From: Odiellus spinosus
Taxonomy: Eukaryota > Arthropoda > Arachnida > Opiliones > Phalangiidae
Reading direction: 5' to 3'
Length of the DNA stretch: 64,000 nt
Assembly (NCBI GenBank): GCA_963920705.1
Contig: OY987226.1
Coordinates: 14,014,501-14,078,500, forward strand
Shown: piece after piece, positions 24,430 to 36,219 of the stretch
How positions within the stretch are numbered: position 1 is the stretch's first letter
Layout of the letters: every line of letters begins with the position of its first letter
Notes under the pieces: generated by a model
Database searches by the model: none
Told to the model about the DNA's origin: nothing
The model's input: only the letters and a program-made list of their open reading frames with translations
Made by a program: the position numbers and the translations under genes

Positions 24430-25115
24430 TTTCTAGAAAAATTAACATTTGAGAATGCATATTTTTCGTCTTTATTTAAAATTCTTTCCATAAAAATAAA
24501 CAAGAAACCTATTTTCATTTCACGTTGGTTGTTTTGGTTAAAGCGCTATAGTTGATGCTCTTAGCTTAGTATATGGACGCGCTGGAAACCCGGCGAACGT
24601 TGGTAAAACTAAGCCTACAGGAAAATAAATCATTTTCATCGGAGGAACGGAACGCTCCTATAAAAGCAAACTGATGGTAAAAATATTTCTCCATCACCAA
24701 CCTACTCGAGCTAGCTAAGGAATTTCTTCTTCTTTCGGGTTTGGAAATATTCTCTCGTCAGTCGCTCGACTACTCATTTATTATCGTAAAACCTAAAACT
24801 AAAATCCTTCCTTTGATTGGTCCCTGGTACCGAGGGTTTCTAGTTCGAAGCTTTATACCGTCCCTAAAAGATACGCTTTTCCAATTCGGAGAGATTCTCG
24901 CGAAGAACTTAAATTTTTAAAGGGAATATTAAATAGATAAATATTTTTAGTGCTTAAGATTGACTAAATATGAAGTTAAGTTTTTTGGAATCTCAAAATA
25001 TTCCATTTATTTAATTTTAAGAGTTAAGTCACCAAATTTAGGATGAAACAGAAGTAATCTTAAATTTTTAAGAAATACGGTTTAGAGATTGGATTTGAAA
25101 TGGGCTTATAAGTTG
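24430..25115. other. Non-coding, nothing distinctive
   Basis: AT-rich. A lone TTAAAGGGAATATT at 24917 resembles a MITE terminus, but no partner was found. Confidence 0.55.
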
Positions 25116-25747
25116 TTGAAAATACTCCTAGGTTTTTCTTGAAAATACTCCTAGGTTTTTCTTGAAAATACTCCTAGGTTTTTCTTGAAAATACTCCTAG
25201 GTTTTTCTTGAAAATACTCCTAGGTTTTTCTTGAAAATACTCCTAGGTTTTTCTTGAAAATACTCCTAGGTTTTTCTTGAAAATACTCCTAGGTTTTTCT
25301 TGAAAATACTCCTAGGTTTTTCTTGAAAATACTCCTAGGTTTTTCTTGAAAATACTCCTAGGTTTTTCTTGAAAATACTCCTAGGTTTTTCTTGAAAATA
25401 CTCCTAGGTTTTTCTTGAAAATACTCCTAGGTTTTTCTTGAAAATACTCCTAGGTTTTTCTTGAAAATACTCCTAGGTTTTTCTTGAAAATACTCCTAGG
25501 TTTTTCTTGAAAATACTCCTAGGTTTTTCTTGAAAATACTCCTAGGTTTTTCTTGAAAATACTCCTAGGTTTTTCTTGAAAATACTCCTAGGTTTTTCTT
25601 GAAAATACTCCTAGGTTTTTCTTGAAAATACTCCTAGGTTTTTCTTGAAAATACTCCTAGGTTTTTCTTGAAAATACTACTAGGTTTTTCTTGAAAATAC
25701 TACTAGGTTTTTCTTGAAAATACTACTAGGTTTTCGTTGAAAATACC
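25116..25747. repeat. 23-bp minisatellite, 27 copies plus a partial
   Basis: Units contain GAAAATACTCCTAGG followed by a T-rich tail. The CCTAGG palindrome sits in each unit, except that the last three full copies (from 25668) share one C to A change giving ACTAGG. The first 24 are otherwise uniform. Confidence 0.96.
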
Positions 25748-26709
25748 AGGAAAAAAATTCTTAACCCTTTTTAAGTTCCCATGGTTTTATATTAATACTT
25801 GAATCCTGTAAATTTCAAAGATTTTGGGACTCAGATAAAACCTAACAACAAAGTTCATAATTAATTGTTTATAATTGTCAATTATTATTTTAAGAATTTA
25901 CTTATCCCCAATTCTGCATTTCATTATTACTTTAAAAGACGAAGAAAATACTCTAGCTCAATGTTTCAATTTGAAAAGCGTTCCAAAAAAGATGATGTAT
26001 CGACTCTAAATACTAGGATGGGACCAAACCCCGTTTTAAAAGTATTTTTTTCTTTTTTTAAAAAATGACCATCTTAATCAATCTTAGGGGAGTTAAAGAG
26101 TTTTGAAAGCTGTGTATGCGTACAATTTATATTGAAGTTTTATTGAGGGTTTTATCATTGTCTACGTATCGGAAAATTATTCCAGAAAATTTAAAAAGTA
26201 TTTGAAATTTTACTGCGCTTAACATCGCGTGAATTATTTATTTAAAAGTCATCTGCAGAATGAAATGAGATAGAAAAATAGCCAAGAAAGGGTAAATTGC
26301 GCGAATAAGGTCAGGGAAAGTTTTGTCAAACTTATTCGCTGACTGAATTAAATATTACTAGAATTAAACTATTAATTGGTCCGCGAAAAACCTGGAAAGT
26401 TTGCGATTTTTACTACCGATATTTTATTATTAGAAGCACGTTATTTCGGTGAATCATTATATTTTTATTTCTCATTTTTGAAACTATTTCTATAGTGCCA
26501 TTATTGTCTCTGACACATGGTCCGTTAAATAATTTCAATGTAATGTTTTTGAACACCAATTTTAGCTTGCACAAATATAAAAATTTAACATTCATTCTTA
26601 AAATTTCAAAAAGATGAATTTATATAGGCGAATTCTATCGTATAATTTATTCAAATTTTATTACGAATTCTAATACTCTCTAATGTAAAAGTATTCTAAT
26701 CGTCCTAAC

Positions 26710-27065
26710 TTCTTATTGAATCTAACAATCAGCTGGGGGTGTTAATAAAATTAAATATCCATCAATAGAAATGATCCGTTATATATATTGCTTTAGTAAC
26801 GTTTTCAAGGAACATAAAGTACTTGAAAAATAAATTAATTCTAATAGATAGAATTATTTTTCAAACCTCTCTGTATTTTACTTAAATATTATTGAAGCTA
26901 ACAATTCGGGGGCAATAATAAAATTAAAAAAGCACAAATAGAAATGTTATATTACGCATATTACTTTAGTGACATTCCCAATGGACATCAATTATATTTT
27001 AAGAATAATTAATACAATCTGGTTTGAAAATAATTCATTATATCTGTATTTTACTAAAATATTAT
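26710..27065. repeat. Degenerate tandem duplication, period about 178 bp
   Basis: Two diverged copies align: CTAACAATCAGCTGGGGG near 26722 with CTAACAATTCGGGGG near 26898. Both are followed by related AATAAAATTAAA, ATAGAAATG, CTTTAGT and CTGTATTTTACT phrases. This is an old duplication; no coding potential was seen. Confidence 0.55.
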
Positions 27066-27339
27066 TTAATATATAATAATAATATAATTTCATCTAAGAC
27101 TCACCCAATTTGAATACAATTTTAGATGTTACGTCTTATAGATAATGTCCAATCAAATGTCTTTTCCTTTTTGGTATAACTCTTTTTGTAGATGTAGTTA
27201 AAAACTGAAACGGTACAATTTGATGGGACGTCCAATTATGTTTTAGCGTTAGAACGACTCCAAACTTCGCTCTTAAAATCTTCGCGATCAGAGAAAGTTA
27301 AGTCAAGACTCTCTAGATTTGCGTTTCTATAGCGTTTAG

Positions 27340-27640
27340 GGGCAAATATTTGGGACGCGCAACTCCGTCATCGGGCGAGCGATGCGAATAACTGAATGCC
27401 ACCAGTAAGGTCCCGCTTCTACTCAGTCTCACAGTCTGTATCTCTCACTCTCTATCTCTCTCTCTGGGGTTGAGACTTTTTGAGAGGGAGAGAGCTTGAG
27501 TTTGACTCTTTCCACCGCCGCCATCCTGATCGGCGCTGACGTCGACTTTCTATCCCTCTCTCTTTCGGTAGTTCTCCTCAGCTTCTATCATTTCTCTTCC
27601 CAAATTCCTCCCTCTCAAGAGGACTAGAGAATTTCCTGTC
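27340..27640 (-). promoter_or_regulatory. Candidate CpG-rich gene start with TISU-like motif
   Basis: A locally GC- and CpG-richer patch. On the minus strand CAGGATGGCGGC (ATG at 27524..27522) matches the TISU/YY1 start element SAASATGGCGGC at 11 of 12 positions and has a strong Kozak context. A CRE-like TGACGTCG lies 13 bp upstream (27537..27544). The frame from this ATG runs 31 codons to a stop at 27429 and contains a possible donor GAGA/GTGAGA, so it could be a first exon. TISU elements mark genes with very short 5' leaders. No downstream exon was recognised. Confidence 0.3.
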
Positions 27641-28492
27641 CTAAAATTCACCCTATTCCAATAGGCCTACTCCTTGTTTAATATACACGCAATAATTGCG
27701 CACTGAAAATGAAAATTCGTCTGCTAATTTTAATTTAAGATCACGTGGTCTTATATAATCGTGATTGTTGAATCATATTGAGCATCCTAAATGATGAAAT
27801 CGCCGTGATTGGTCATGTGGTATTAGCTAGAATGTCTCGAATCAGAATCTGCCGGCACATTTACCTGGACCTTTGCTGATAGTATTAAGCTACGGGGCTT
27901 AAAATAGTGGTTTTTTAAAATTTCAACGAATGTAATAGTTACAACACTCAGATTTTTGAAATACGTTAAATTTTAAATGATATGTCAAACATATTTATCA
28001 AATATACCAGACGATTTTGCAAATGAAATAAATTCACGTTAAGAGTTGATTTTTCTGTTTTCATTTGGATCGTTTAAACTAAAGTATAATTTGTTCTTTC
28101 TGGAATTTAAATGCAATTTTTTTAATCGTTATATGTGTAAATGCAGCTTAATTTTGAGTTATTTAGTTCACGACGTGGCTATATTTCGCAATATCGCGTG
28201 CCCTTTTTTTTTCTAGCTTAAATTAATAAGACTAAAAATAACCATTTACTATTGGCGGCTTTTTTCTTTGACCTTTTCTTGTGAATAATTATATGTAGTG
28301 TCGTAAAACAATAGCGTGATCTTAAGATATATTTCTGATATTCTGACTCGTAAATATCACGCTTTCGGTAAAAGGAAATAAAGCTAAAGTTGCAATAAAT
28401 TTGCTAGAAAAGTTTAAAAAAGAAATTAAAATTTCGGTTTAAAATTTTATTATAATCTCCCGTGAAAAGGAGCTTGCAACATAAGAATCTAC

Positions 28493-28540
28493 TGAGGCGG
28501 ATTGATACACAATTGCGCATAAAGTATAGGTTTCTCCAAT
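28493..28540 (-). repeat. Dispersed repeat family H copy
   Basis: Reverse orientation: GAGGCGGATTGATACACAAT. The best-preserved core of the family. Confidence 0.55.
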
Positions 28541-28679
28541 ATCTCTCGAACAAGAGTATAAAGATATACGATTTGTTTCCGAGTTATTTCGAAAACTACT
28601 TTTAAACCTATGGAGTTTGAAAAATATGTATTAATTCGCTTCGACTTTCGTTGTATAGTTTTAAAGCATAGGCTATTCT

Positions 28680-28810
28680 ATGCGTAGATGAATGTTTTGA
28701 AGGGAGACTGCGCACGCGCGCATCGAATTTATCTGGGATGAAGATGGGGGGAACGCGCCCAGGGAGTTTATCCGCGGGATGAAGAAAGCCCCGGGATGAC
28801 TCGGTCATGA
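28680..28810. promoter_or_regulatory. CpG cluster with NRF1-type site
   Basis: TGCGCACGCGCG at 28709..28720 matches the NRF1 consensus YGCGCAYGCGCR at every position, inside a CpG-rich patch with GGAACGCGCCC and CCGCGGGAT. NRF1 sites are typical of animal housekeeping promoters. A 66-codon minus-strand frame overlaps it and is not recognisable. Confidence 0.3.
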
Positions 28811-28989
28811 GACTTATAAGGGATATAATACACCACGTACGCCTCCTCCCGACATCAAAGAGAAAACACAGCCTTAACAGCTATAGGGTATAGAGCGAAA
28901 ATGTATATTAAAAGGCTCCCACTTTGAAAAATATGGGTGAATGTATATTGATGATTAATTGGTGAAAACTGTTTTCTTTGATATTATTA

Positions 28990-29340
28990 CAAATTATACC
29001 GGTATTAATTATAAATAAATTATTTTTATTATTATAAATTATACCGGTATTAATTATAATTATTTTATTTTTATTATTATATATAGTTTATTTTTATTAC
29101 TATAAATTATTATTATTATTATAATTATTATTATTTTTATTACTGTAAATTATTAATTTTTCTTATTTATTTTTATTACTATAAATTATTATTATTATTA
29201 TAATTATTATTATTTTTATTACTGTAAATTATTAATTTTTCTTATTTATTTTTATTACTATAAATTATTATTATAAATTATTTTATTACTATAAATTATT
29301 ATTATTATAAATTATTTTTATTACTATAAATTATCATAAT
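28990..29340. repeat. AT-rich tract with a 79-bp duplication
   Basis: Runs of ATT and TAA triplets with two early ATACCGGTATTAATTATAA phrases (about 28997 and 29041). A segment of about 79 bp starting near 29096 recurs at about 29175. It appears to be the degenerate forerunner of the adjacent 27-bp array. Confidence 0.75.
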
Positions 29341-29934
29341 TATTAGTATACCGGTATTAATTGTAATTATTAGTATACCGGTATTAATTGTAATTATTAG
29401 TATACCGGTATTAATTGTAATTATTAGTATACCGGTATTAATTGTAATTATTAGTATACCGGTATTAATTGTAATTATTAGTATACCGGTATTAATTGTA
29501 ATTATTAGTATACCGGTATTAATTGTAATTATTAGTATACCGGTATTAATTGTAATTATTAGTATACCGGTATTAATTGTAATTATTCTTATACCGGTAT
29601 TAATTGTGATTATTCTTATACCGGTATTAATTGTAATTATTCTTATACCGGTATTAATTGTAATTATTCTTATACCGGTATTAATTGTAATTATTTTTAT
29701 ACCGGTATTAATTGTAATTATTCTTATACCGGTATTAATTGTAATTATTCTTATACCGGTATTAATTGTAATTATTCTTATACCGGTATTAATTGTAATT
29801 ATTCTTATACCGGTATTAATTGAAGTTATTCTTATACCGGTATTAATTGAAATTATTCTCATACCGGTATTAATTGAAATTATTCTTATACCGGTATTAA
29901 TTGAAATTATTCTTATACCGGTATTAATTGAAAT
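29341..29934. repeat. 27-bp palindrome-containing minisatellite, 22 copies
   Basis: 22 units of 27 bp, each with the 10-bp palindrome ATACCGGTAT. Variants are in order: nine units beginning TATTAG, then units beginning TATTCTT, and the last five changing GTAAT to GAARTAAT-like endings (GAAGT, GAAAT). Because 27 is a multiple of 3, both strands stay open across the array; those frames are repeat artefacts. Confidence 0.96.
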
Positions 29935-30132
29935 TATGAATTATTCCTTTCAGCATGTTTTCTTTTGTATTATATAATCATTGCATTTATTCATGTTTCT
30001 TAATCCAGTTCTTTTTCTTTCTTTTTTAGGTAAGTTTCTCCTTTTTTGAAATATTGTGCCGTTATTTTTGCTGTAGGGTAAGTCAAATTTTAACTTACGT
30101 GGAGCAGAGCTATTTATATTTATAAACTTGAG

Positions 30133-31119
30133 AATCAATGCACATGTACCATGAAATCAATGTACATATAGCGCAAAATCAATGTACATATACCCCAAAA
30201 ATTGACGTACATATACCCCAAAAATTGACGTACATATACCCCAAAAATTGACGTACATATACCCCAAAAATTGACGTACATATACCCCAAAAATTGACGT
30301 ACATATACCCCAAAAATCGACGTACATATACCCCAAAAATCGACGTACATATACCCCAAAAATCGACGTACATATACCCCAAAAATCGACGTACATATAC
30401 CCCAAAAATTGACGTTCATATACCCCAAAAATTGACGTTCATATACCCCAAAAATTGACGTTCATATACCCCAAAAATTGACGTTCATATACCCCAAAAA
30501 TTGACGTTCATATACCCCAAAAATTGACGTTCATATACCCCAAAAATTGACGTTCATATACCCCAAAAATTGACGTTCATATACCCCAAAAATCGACGTT
30601 CATATACCCCAAAAATCGACGTTCATATACCCCAAAAATCGACGTTCATATACCCCAAAAATCGACGTTCATATACCCCAAAAATCGACGTTCATATACC
30701 CCAAAAATCGACGTTCATATACCCCAAAAATCGACGTTCATATACCCCAAAAATCGACGTACATATACCCCAAAAATCGACGTACATATACCCCAAAACC
30801 GACGTACATATACCCCAAAAATCGACGTACATATACCCAAAATCGCTGTACATATACCCCAAAATCGCTGTACATATACCCCAAAATCGCTGTACATATA
30901 CCCCAAAATCGATCTACATATACCCCAAAATCGATCTACATATACCCCAAAATCGATCTACATATACCCCAAAATCGATCTACATATACCCCAAAATCGA
31001 TCTACATATACCCCAAAATCGATCTACATATACCCCAAAATCGATTTACATATACCCCAAAATCGATTTACATATACCCCAAAATCGATTTACATATACC
31101 CCAAAATCGATTTACATAT
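30133..31119. repeat. 22/23-bp minisatellite with ordered variant blocks, 41 regular units
   Basis: Two or three irregular units lead into 41 regular units from 30192, built on CATATACCCCAAAA plus a variable 9-mer. The 9-mers come in runs: 5 TTGACGTAC, 4 TCGACGTAC, 8 TTGACGTTC, 7 TCGACGTTC, 4 TCGACGTAC (one variant), 3 TCGCTGTAC, 6 TCGATCTAC and 4 TCGATTTAC. From about 30835 the unit is 22 bp (one 21) instead of 23. Open frames in both strands here are artefacts of the repeat. Confidence 0.96.
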
Positions 31120-33046
31120 AGGACAACTAATTTATCAACCACGAATAATTTTTTTTTCTAGTATCGATTAAAGCAATAATTACTATTAAACCTCAGTGAA
31201 GTTAGCGCTACACGTTCTCGAACACAGGCTTGATTGGCAAGCTATGATCCGTCATATAAGGCGATCCTATTAGATCGCTTGATTTACTTTGAAGATGATT
31301 TTAATTTTAAAACGAACTATAAGAGCCGAGATGCAAATACAATTATGAATTATGATTTAAAACTGGCAAAATAAATAAGTTAAATACCCATCACATTTGT
31401 GAGGAGAAATGGTAAACACGTGTTTACATTTTAATCGCGCGACCTTTCTATGTTCAAGTTTATGGTTTGTACAGAACCCGTAAAATCTGGGAAAGTTATG
31501 GAATTATATAATAATTGGCTCAGAGAGTCAGGGAAATTCATTTTTTGGGTAAAAGTCTGGGAATACTTTTATGGTTGTGTGTTAGTATTTATTATCAGAT
31601 TCTAATATTTGTCTAAAGCCTTTTTATATATATTCTTTACAAGTCTTAGCGCTTTCAAATTTCTTACTATCCCGGTGGCTTAAAATATAAATAATACACT
31701 TAAAATAGTCATAGACTACCTGGTAAGGTCATTAAAATCACATTTGAACTCTGATTAGTTTTACGTCACGATATTTTAAGTATCTTTAGAACCTGACTTG
31801 ATTCGGGCCTAGTCAAATTGATCCCGCGCCAAGAAATGTTTTGCGAGGTCTGGGCGAAATCAATTTGACAAAGCTACGTCACAAATAATCACACCATTTG
31901 ATTTGTACTACATATTTGTACACGTAATTCTTGCCCCATTGCTCTGACCATTCTAAGATTAGAATGCTTTTTCCCATGTTTCTTCCTGCCCCTCTGATTG
32001 AGGTTTCGTTAGAGTATGCTTTGTATGTATATATGAGAGAGCGAATTCTGTGATAAAAATAGCTCTCGTTAATCGTTGGGAAGGTTTTGAATTTCCAATA
32101 TCGGAGATGGCTTCTTAGTTGAACGATGAAAGGATCCACCAGTCGTTTATAGTCAATGTCTGATTGAGGATTCATCTCGTACGAAGCGGAGGTTACCTTT
32201 TAATTCTTATTATTAGTTTTCTTAGAGATAGGGGGAATTTCTGAAGACTTATAAGTATCGTATAGTCCGAAGGTTTTGAGTTTCCCACCCAGAACTCATT
32301 ACTATCCTGCTTTTGTTCTGTTTTGTAATTATTTCTAGTAAAATTGAACGTGGGGGTGGTATTGTTGAACGTAGGATTGTACAAATTAAATTACACTCGC
32401 TATGATTGTAACAGTTTGGTGGATTCCCAACTATACGTATCAAGTTCGTTCTTTTTTTGTATATCCCCAGTTTTCATGTATAGAAATGCACTCTAGTTAT
32501 TAACTTGTAAAATGCACTTTACCCCTAGATACTTACTTTATCCGTAACACCAAAGCTCGGTAACTAGAACACTTTTACAGGCGCAATATTTAATTATTTT
32601 TTTAGCTATCCCCCGAGGGCTTTTGGTGTAGTTCTTGTATTCGTTGCGTCGGCTTGGCTTGCGTGGTAATCGTAATAGTGCAGATAATTTTCGTCATTAA
32701 GTTAAGAGATCTACTAAGGCTACAGAAAATATTCAAATTGAGTCGTTTTTGAGTGTAAGGCTGAGGTGAACTGAAAATAGGTCTAGTATATCAGAAAACT
32801 ATTTCCGACTCACAAATTACGAAAAAAAAAAAAAACTCAATCTCTAAAAAAATGGTCTAGTTTGACAAAAACCAATAACTCCAAAAATCCAAAAATGGCC
32901 TCACTCTCTTAAAAATCCCAAAAAAATCTAGAAATAGTCTAAAATCAAAATAAGATCTACTCTTTCAAATCATTTCCCGCTTAAAATCCCAAAGCCTGTT
33001 AATCTACTTTATTATCTTGTTAAAACACTCATATTAAAGTGGGTGT

Positions 33047-33110
33047 CGACTATTTTTTTCTACATAAGATATTACATTGTGTATCTATCCACCCCAAATT
33101 TTCCAATATT
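33047..33110 (+). repeat. Dispersed repeat family H copy
   Basis: CGACTATTTTTTTCTAC, ATATTACATTGTGTATCTAT, CCACCCC, TTTTCCAATATTG. Confidence 0.5.
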
Positions 33111-33401
33111 GCTTACATCTATAAAAACGCAGTGTAATTAACCAGACAGTGATTATAAAAGTTGATTCGCGCTCCATTTTTGAGTTTGAATATATAATAA
33201 GAAATATATTTATAAAAAGACTAACACTATCGACTTCATCCTCACTTTAAATTCTAAGTTATCGTGAGTATGGGTGGAGCCAAAAATGAATGAAAACCTT
33301 TTTTCGTTTATCGTCTATTTTTAACCACAAATGTTTAGGAAAACCCTTCGAAAATAAATAGACGTCTTGAAAATAGATATTTCTTCATATTGATTTTAGC
33401 C

Positions 33402-33480
33402 AAACTACTTTTTACCTATCAGTTTTAACATTACGTATTGTTTCGCCACAGCTTTAACAGCATTGTAAACAGTTCTTAAA
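33402..33480 (+). repeat. Dispersed repeat family H copy
   Basis: AACTACTTTTTACCTATC, TTTTAACATTACGTATTG, CGCCACAGCTTTAAC, CATTGTAAACAGTTCTT. Confidence 0.55.
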
Positions 33481-35499
33481 CAATACTGAATTCATCTATT
33501 TTCCTCATTCTTTCTACTCTCTGTCTTAGATGGCGAATGTCTGACGCGTTTCCCATAGCCGTGATTTATGGGAAACATTTCTCCAATTGACAGCCCATAG
33601 AGTTTTTGCCAAAGACACTGAAAGAGAGAGAGAGAGAGGTGGGTGGGGGTTAGAGGAAGTATTATAGGCCTAGATGTTTTTCGGCACCTTAGCTCTATTG
33701 TGGACAGGTGTCTTTTTCATTCGAGGCTTCTTAACTGTAGATATCGAGGCGTGGTTGCCACTGATATAGAATCCCTTTCGTGCACTCTTTAGTTTGACCA
33801 TTTAGATCTCTACCCATATGTAAGGAGTTCATTCCATTCTCAGAATTCCATATATCCAGAAATGATGATACAATATGTTGTCTAAATCAGAAACTAATTA
33901 GTAAATAAGAAATAAGGACTTGAGGAGTGTTATAGCACTAGGTTCTAATTGACATTTATTTCTAAATGTCGCTAAAAAGCTCTAAAATTGCAATTTGATC
34001 ACTAAAGAAGCTTATTTACAATAATTATATAGTCTAGATACTCCGAGGGTTAGGACTTTTGCCAAACCTCTCCTAGACTTTGGCTGAAATTCTACTGGAA
34101 ATTGTCATTGAAATTCCTTGAAATCTCTCCCCAAAACAACTTTAAAATCTCAAAACCCTAAGCCAAAATAATTGCAAGTACATCCGACTCCCTCGTTTCT
34201 TCCCACGAGAGAGTGAATTCTTACAAATATCTCTAGAAATTAATCTTTTCACCAAAATAATTCCTAGACTTTTGACGCATCCTCTCTTCGAAATGTAAAG
34301 CTTCGCAAAGTTAACGAACTAGGATAAATGATAAACATCTCATTTTGTTTTTCACTGGTCCCTATTTGCTTCCCATCTTTAGAATTTTATTAAAGTAGGT
34401 GACTGACTATTTATTCAGGAGTTTTTGCGCGTGCCGGCAAATATCAGTTTCAAAATTAAATTAGTTATAGGCTTAGAAAAGGATTTTGTTATGTAAAATC
34501 GTTTTGGGACAGTTAAGCCTAACTTTCATTTCCCAAAATGCTGGATCATCAGAAGTTCAGAACGAAATAATTGAGTTATACACTTGCTATATATAATAGT
34601 GGAAACCTCGGCCTGCACTGAGTGTATTCTTATGTACATATAGAAACTATCAAATTCATTATTGAAATTTTTACGCAATCCCTTTTCTTTAGGAAGATAC
34701 AAATTTTTATAAATTTGAAATTAAACTTCATGAACAACTCGCTTTAGAGAAGAATCTCGCAGTGCGCGAACTATTTAATATAAATCGAAAGCGTTTAATT
34801 ATCAAAACCGCGAAATTGGTCGGAGTATAAATTTACCAAATATAGATGAACCTTCAAAAATTCATATCTTATACTTTGGAAAAGTCATTTCGTAAAATTT
34901 TTAAATAAAACGCCGCAACTGAAAACATTTGTTGAAGCCTTTAGGTAACGTGATAATTAAATATCTAAATTTAAATTTCAAACATTAACTTTTAATTCTT
35001 ATGATTTTGTCTTATATCTTAGAAATAATGAAAGTTTCTTGTTGGCTTTGACTTAACTGAATTCTACCAATGAGATTCGTTCACACTTTATACGTAGAAA
35101 TAAGTTGGTTGAATCGAGCATTCAGGGTATACCCATGAATTACTCATTGCTATAGGTAGAATTGGTAGATAGATACAGAGGGGTTGCAAATCTTACATCA
35201 AAATCCGAGTTATTCCGATTAATAAAGATATCTTAGAGGAAGGAAGAACAATCTGTAAGCATCACCCGCTTAGGAAAACCATCTTTTTTATCTTTCTACG
35301 AATACTGCAACTGAAACTGTATTTATTCCCTTACAATATCTGAATGATACTTTTTTCTATCGTCTCCCCATTGGTATATATTTTTTATTGCCCGGTGCCC
35401 TGTAGGAACTTAAAGGAAGGTTAACGTTGAATTGTGTATGTCCCGCAACACCCTATATAAAACCCAACTTAACTTGAAACCCTTATGAAAAGCTAACCG

Positions 35500-35560
35500 A
35501 GCTGTAGCCGCCATATTTACTCAAATATCCAAGTTAAACTGTCGCGACAAGATGGATCTG
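35500..35560. promoter_or_regulatory. Possible divergent start pair around a TGTCGCGACA palindrome
   Basis: The minus-strand ATGGCGGC (ATG at 35514..35512) opens a 34-codon frame. The plus-strand CAAGATGG (ATG at 35552) opens a 6-codon frame. Between them lies the 10-bp palindrome TGTCGCGACA (35540..35549). The arrangement resembles a compact bidirectional promoter, but nothing confirms genes on either side. Confidence 0.2.
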
Positions 35561-35579
35561 TACGTATTCTAGTTTGTGG

Positions 35580-35640
35580 ATCTACTTTTACTTATTTAGT
35601 TTAACATTGCGTATTAATCCGCCTCTTCATTGGGCTATTT
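35580..35640 (+). repeat. Dispersed repeat family H copy
   Basis: CTACTTTTACTTAT, GTTTAACATTGCGTATTAAT, CCGCCTCTTC. Confidence 0.55.
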
Positions 35641-36219
35641 TATCTGAATACTCGCGAACATATACTTCGCTTATAAAAAACGCGGGAAAACCGTCTCGGC
35701 GACTTTCTCTCGAAACTGTCAGTCGTAGTTGACAGTTAATACGATATTGTGTGTGGATTAGGCTTAAAACGCGCTGACTACTCCGATTGTCCTGTAAAGT
35801 TCTAAGAGAATCGATCGTCACTGGAGACGAAATAAGCGTTGCGATGTAAGAAAAAGTCTAAAGAGAGAGTCCAAGAATGTTAAAGATTTTTAGAAAAGGT
35901 ACCGGAAACCTTTTTCAAAGTTTTTTATTTTTTTTTTTATTTTTCTTTGATAAGTTTTTTGGGAAAGGGTATTTTTTTTATTACCTTATCCTTCAAAACT
36001 CATGTGGAATTTAAGCATTTTACTTGGACGCCTTTCTCGAAAGTTTTATTCGGACTGACCCGTGATGAAATACCACAGTGGATCTTATACTGGGTATTTG
36101 TGCAATTTGATTTCAGTGATGTGCGTGTTAGGGAATGTTTGTTATAATATTCAGGGAAATTTTGGCAATGATCAGAAATATGCACTGTGATGGAAACTGC
36201 GGTTAATAATCAGGAAAAA

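Larger units (their letters stand above)
31120..36219. other. Non-coding, no gene seen
   Basis: Three family H copies and the possible divergent start near 35500. A short hairpin GCGATC/GATCGC occurs near 31261. Frames of 60-98 codons, the longest minus at 31879..32175, show no domain signal. Confidence 0.55.

Noticed and set aside
27100-27300. Exon candidates between the 178-bp duplication and the CpG patch
   Set aside because: No open frame of useful length and no convincing splice-site pair.
29305-29977. 185- and 123-codon open frames on opposite strands
   Set aside because: Both are translations of a 27-bp tandem repeat, whose length is a multiple of three; the peptides are pure 9-residue repeats.
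30135-31121. Several frames of up to 183 codons on both strands
   Set aside because: Translations of the 22/23-bp minisatellite cycling through three frames; no non-repeat domain.
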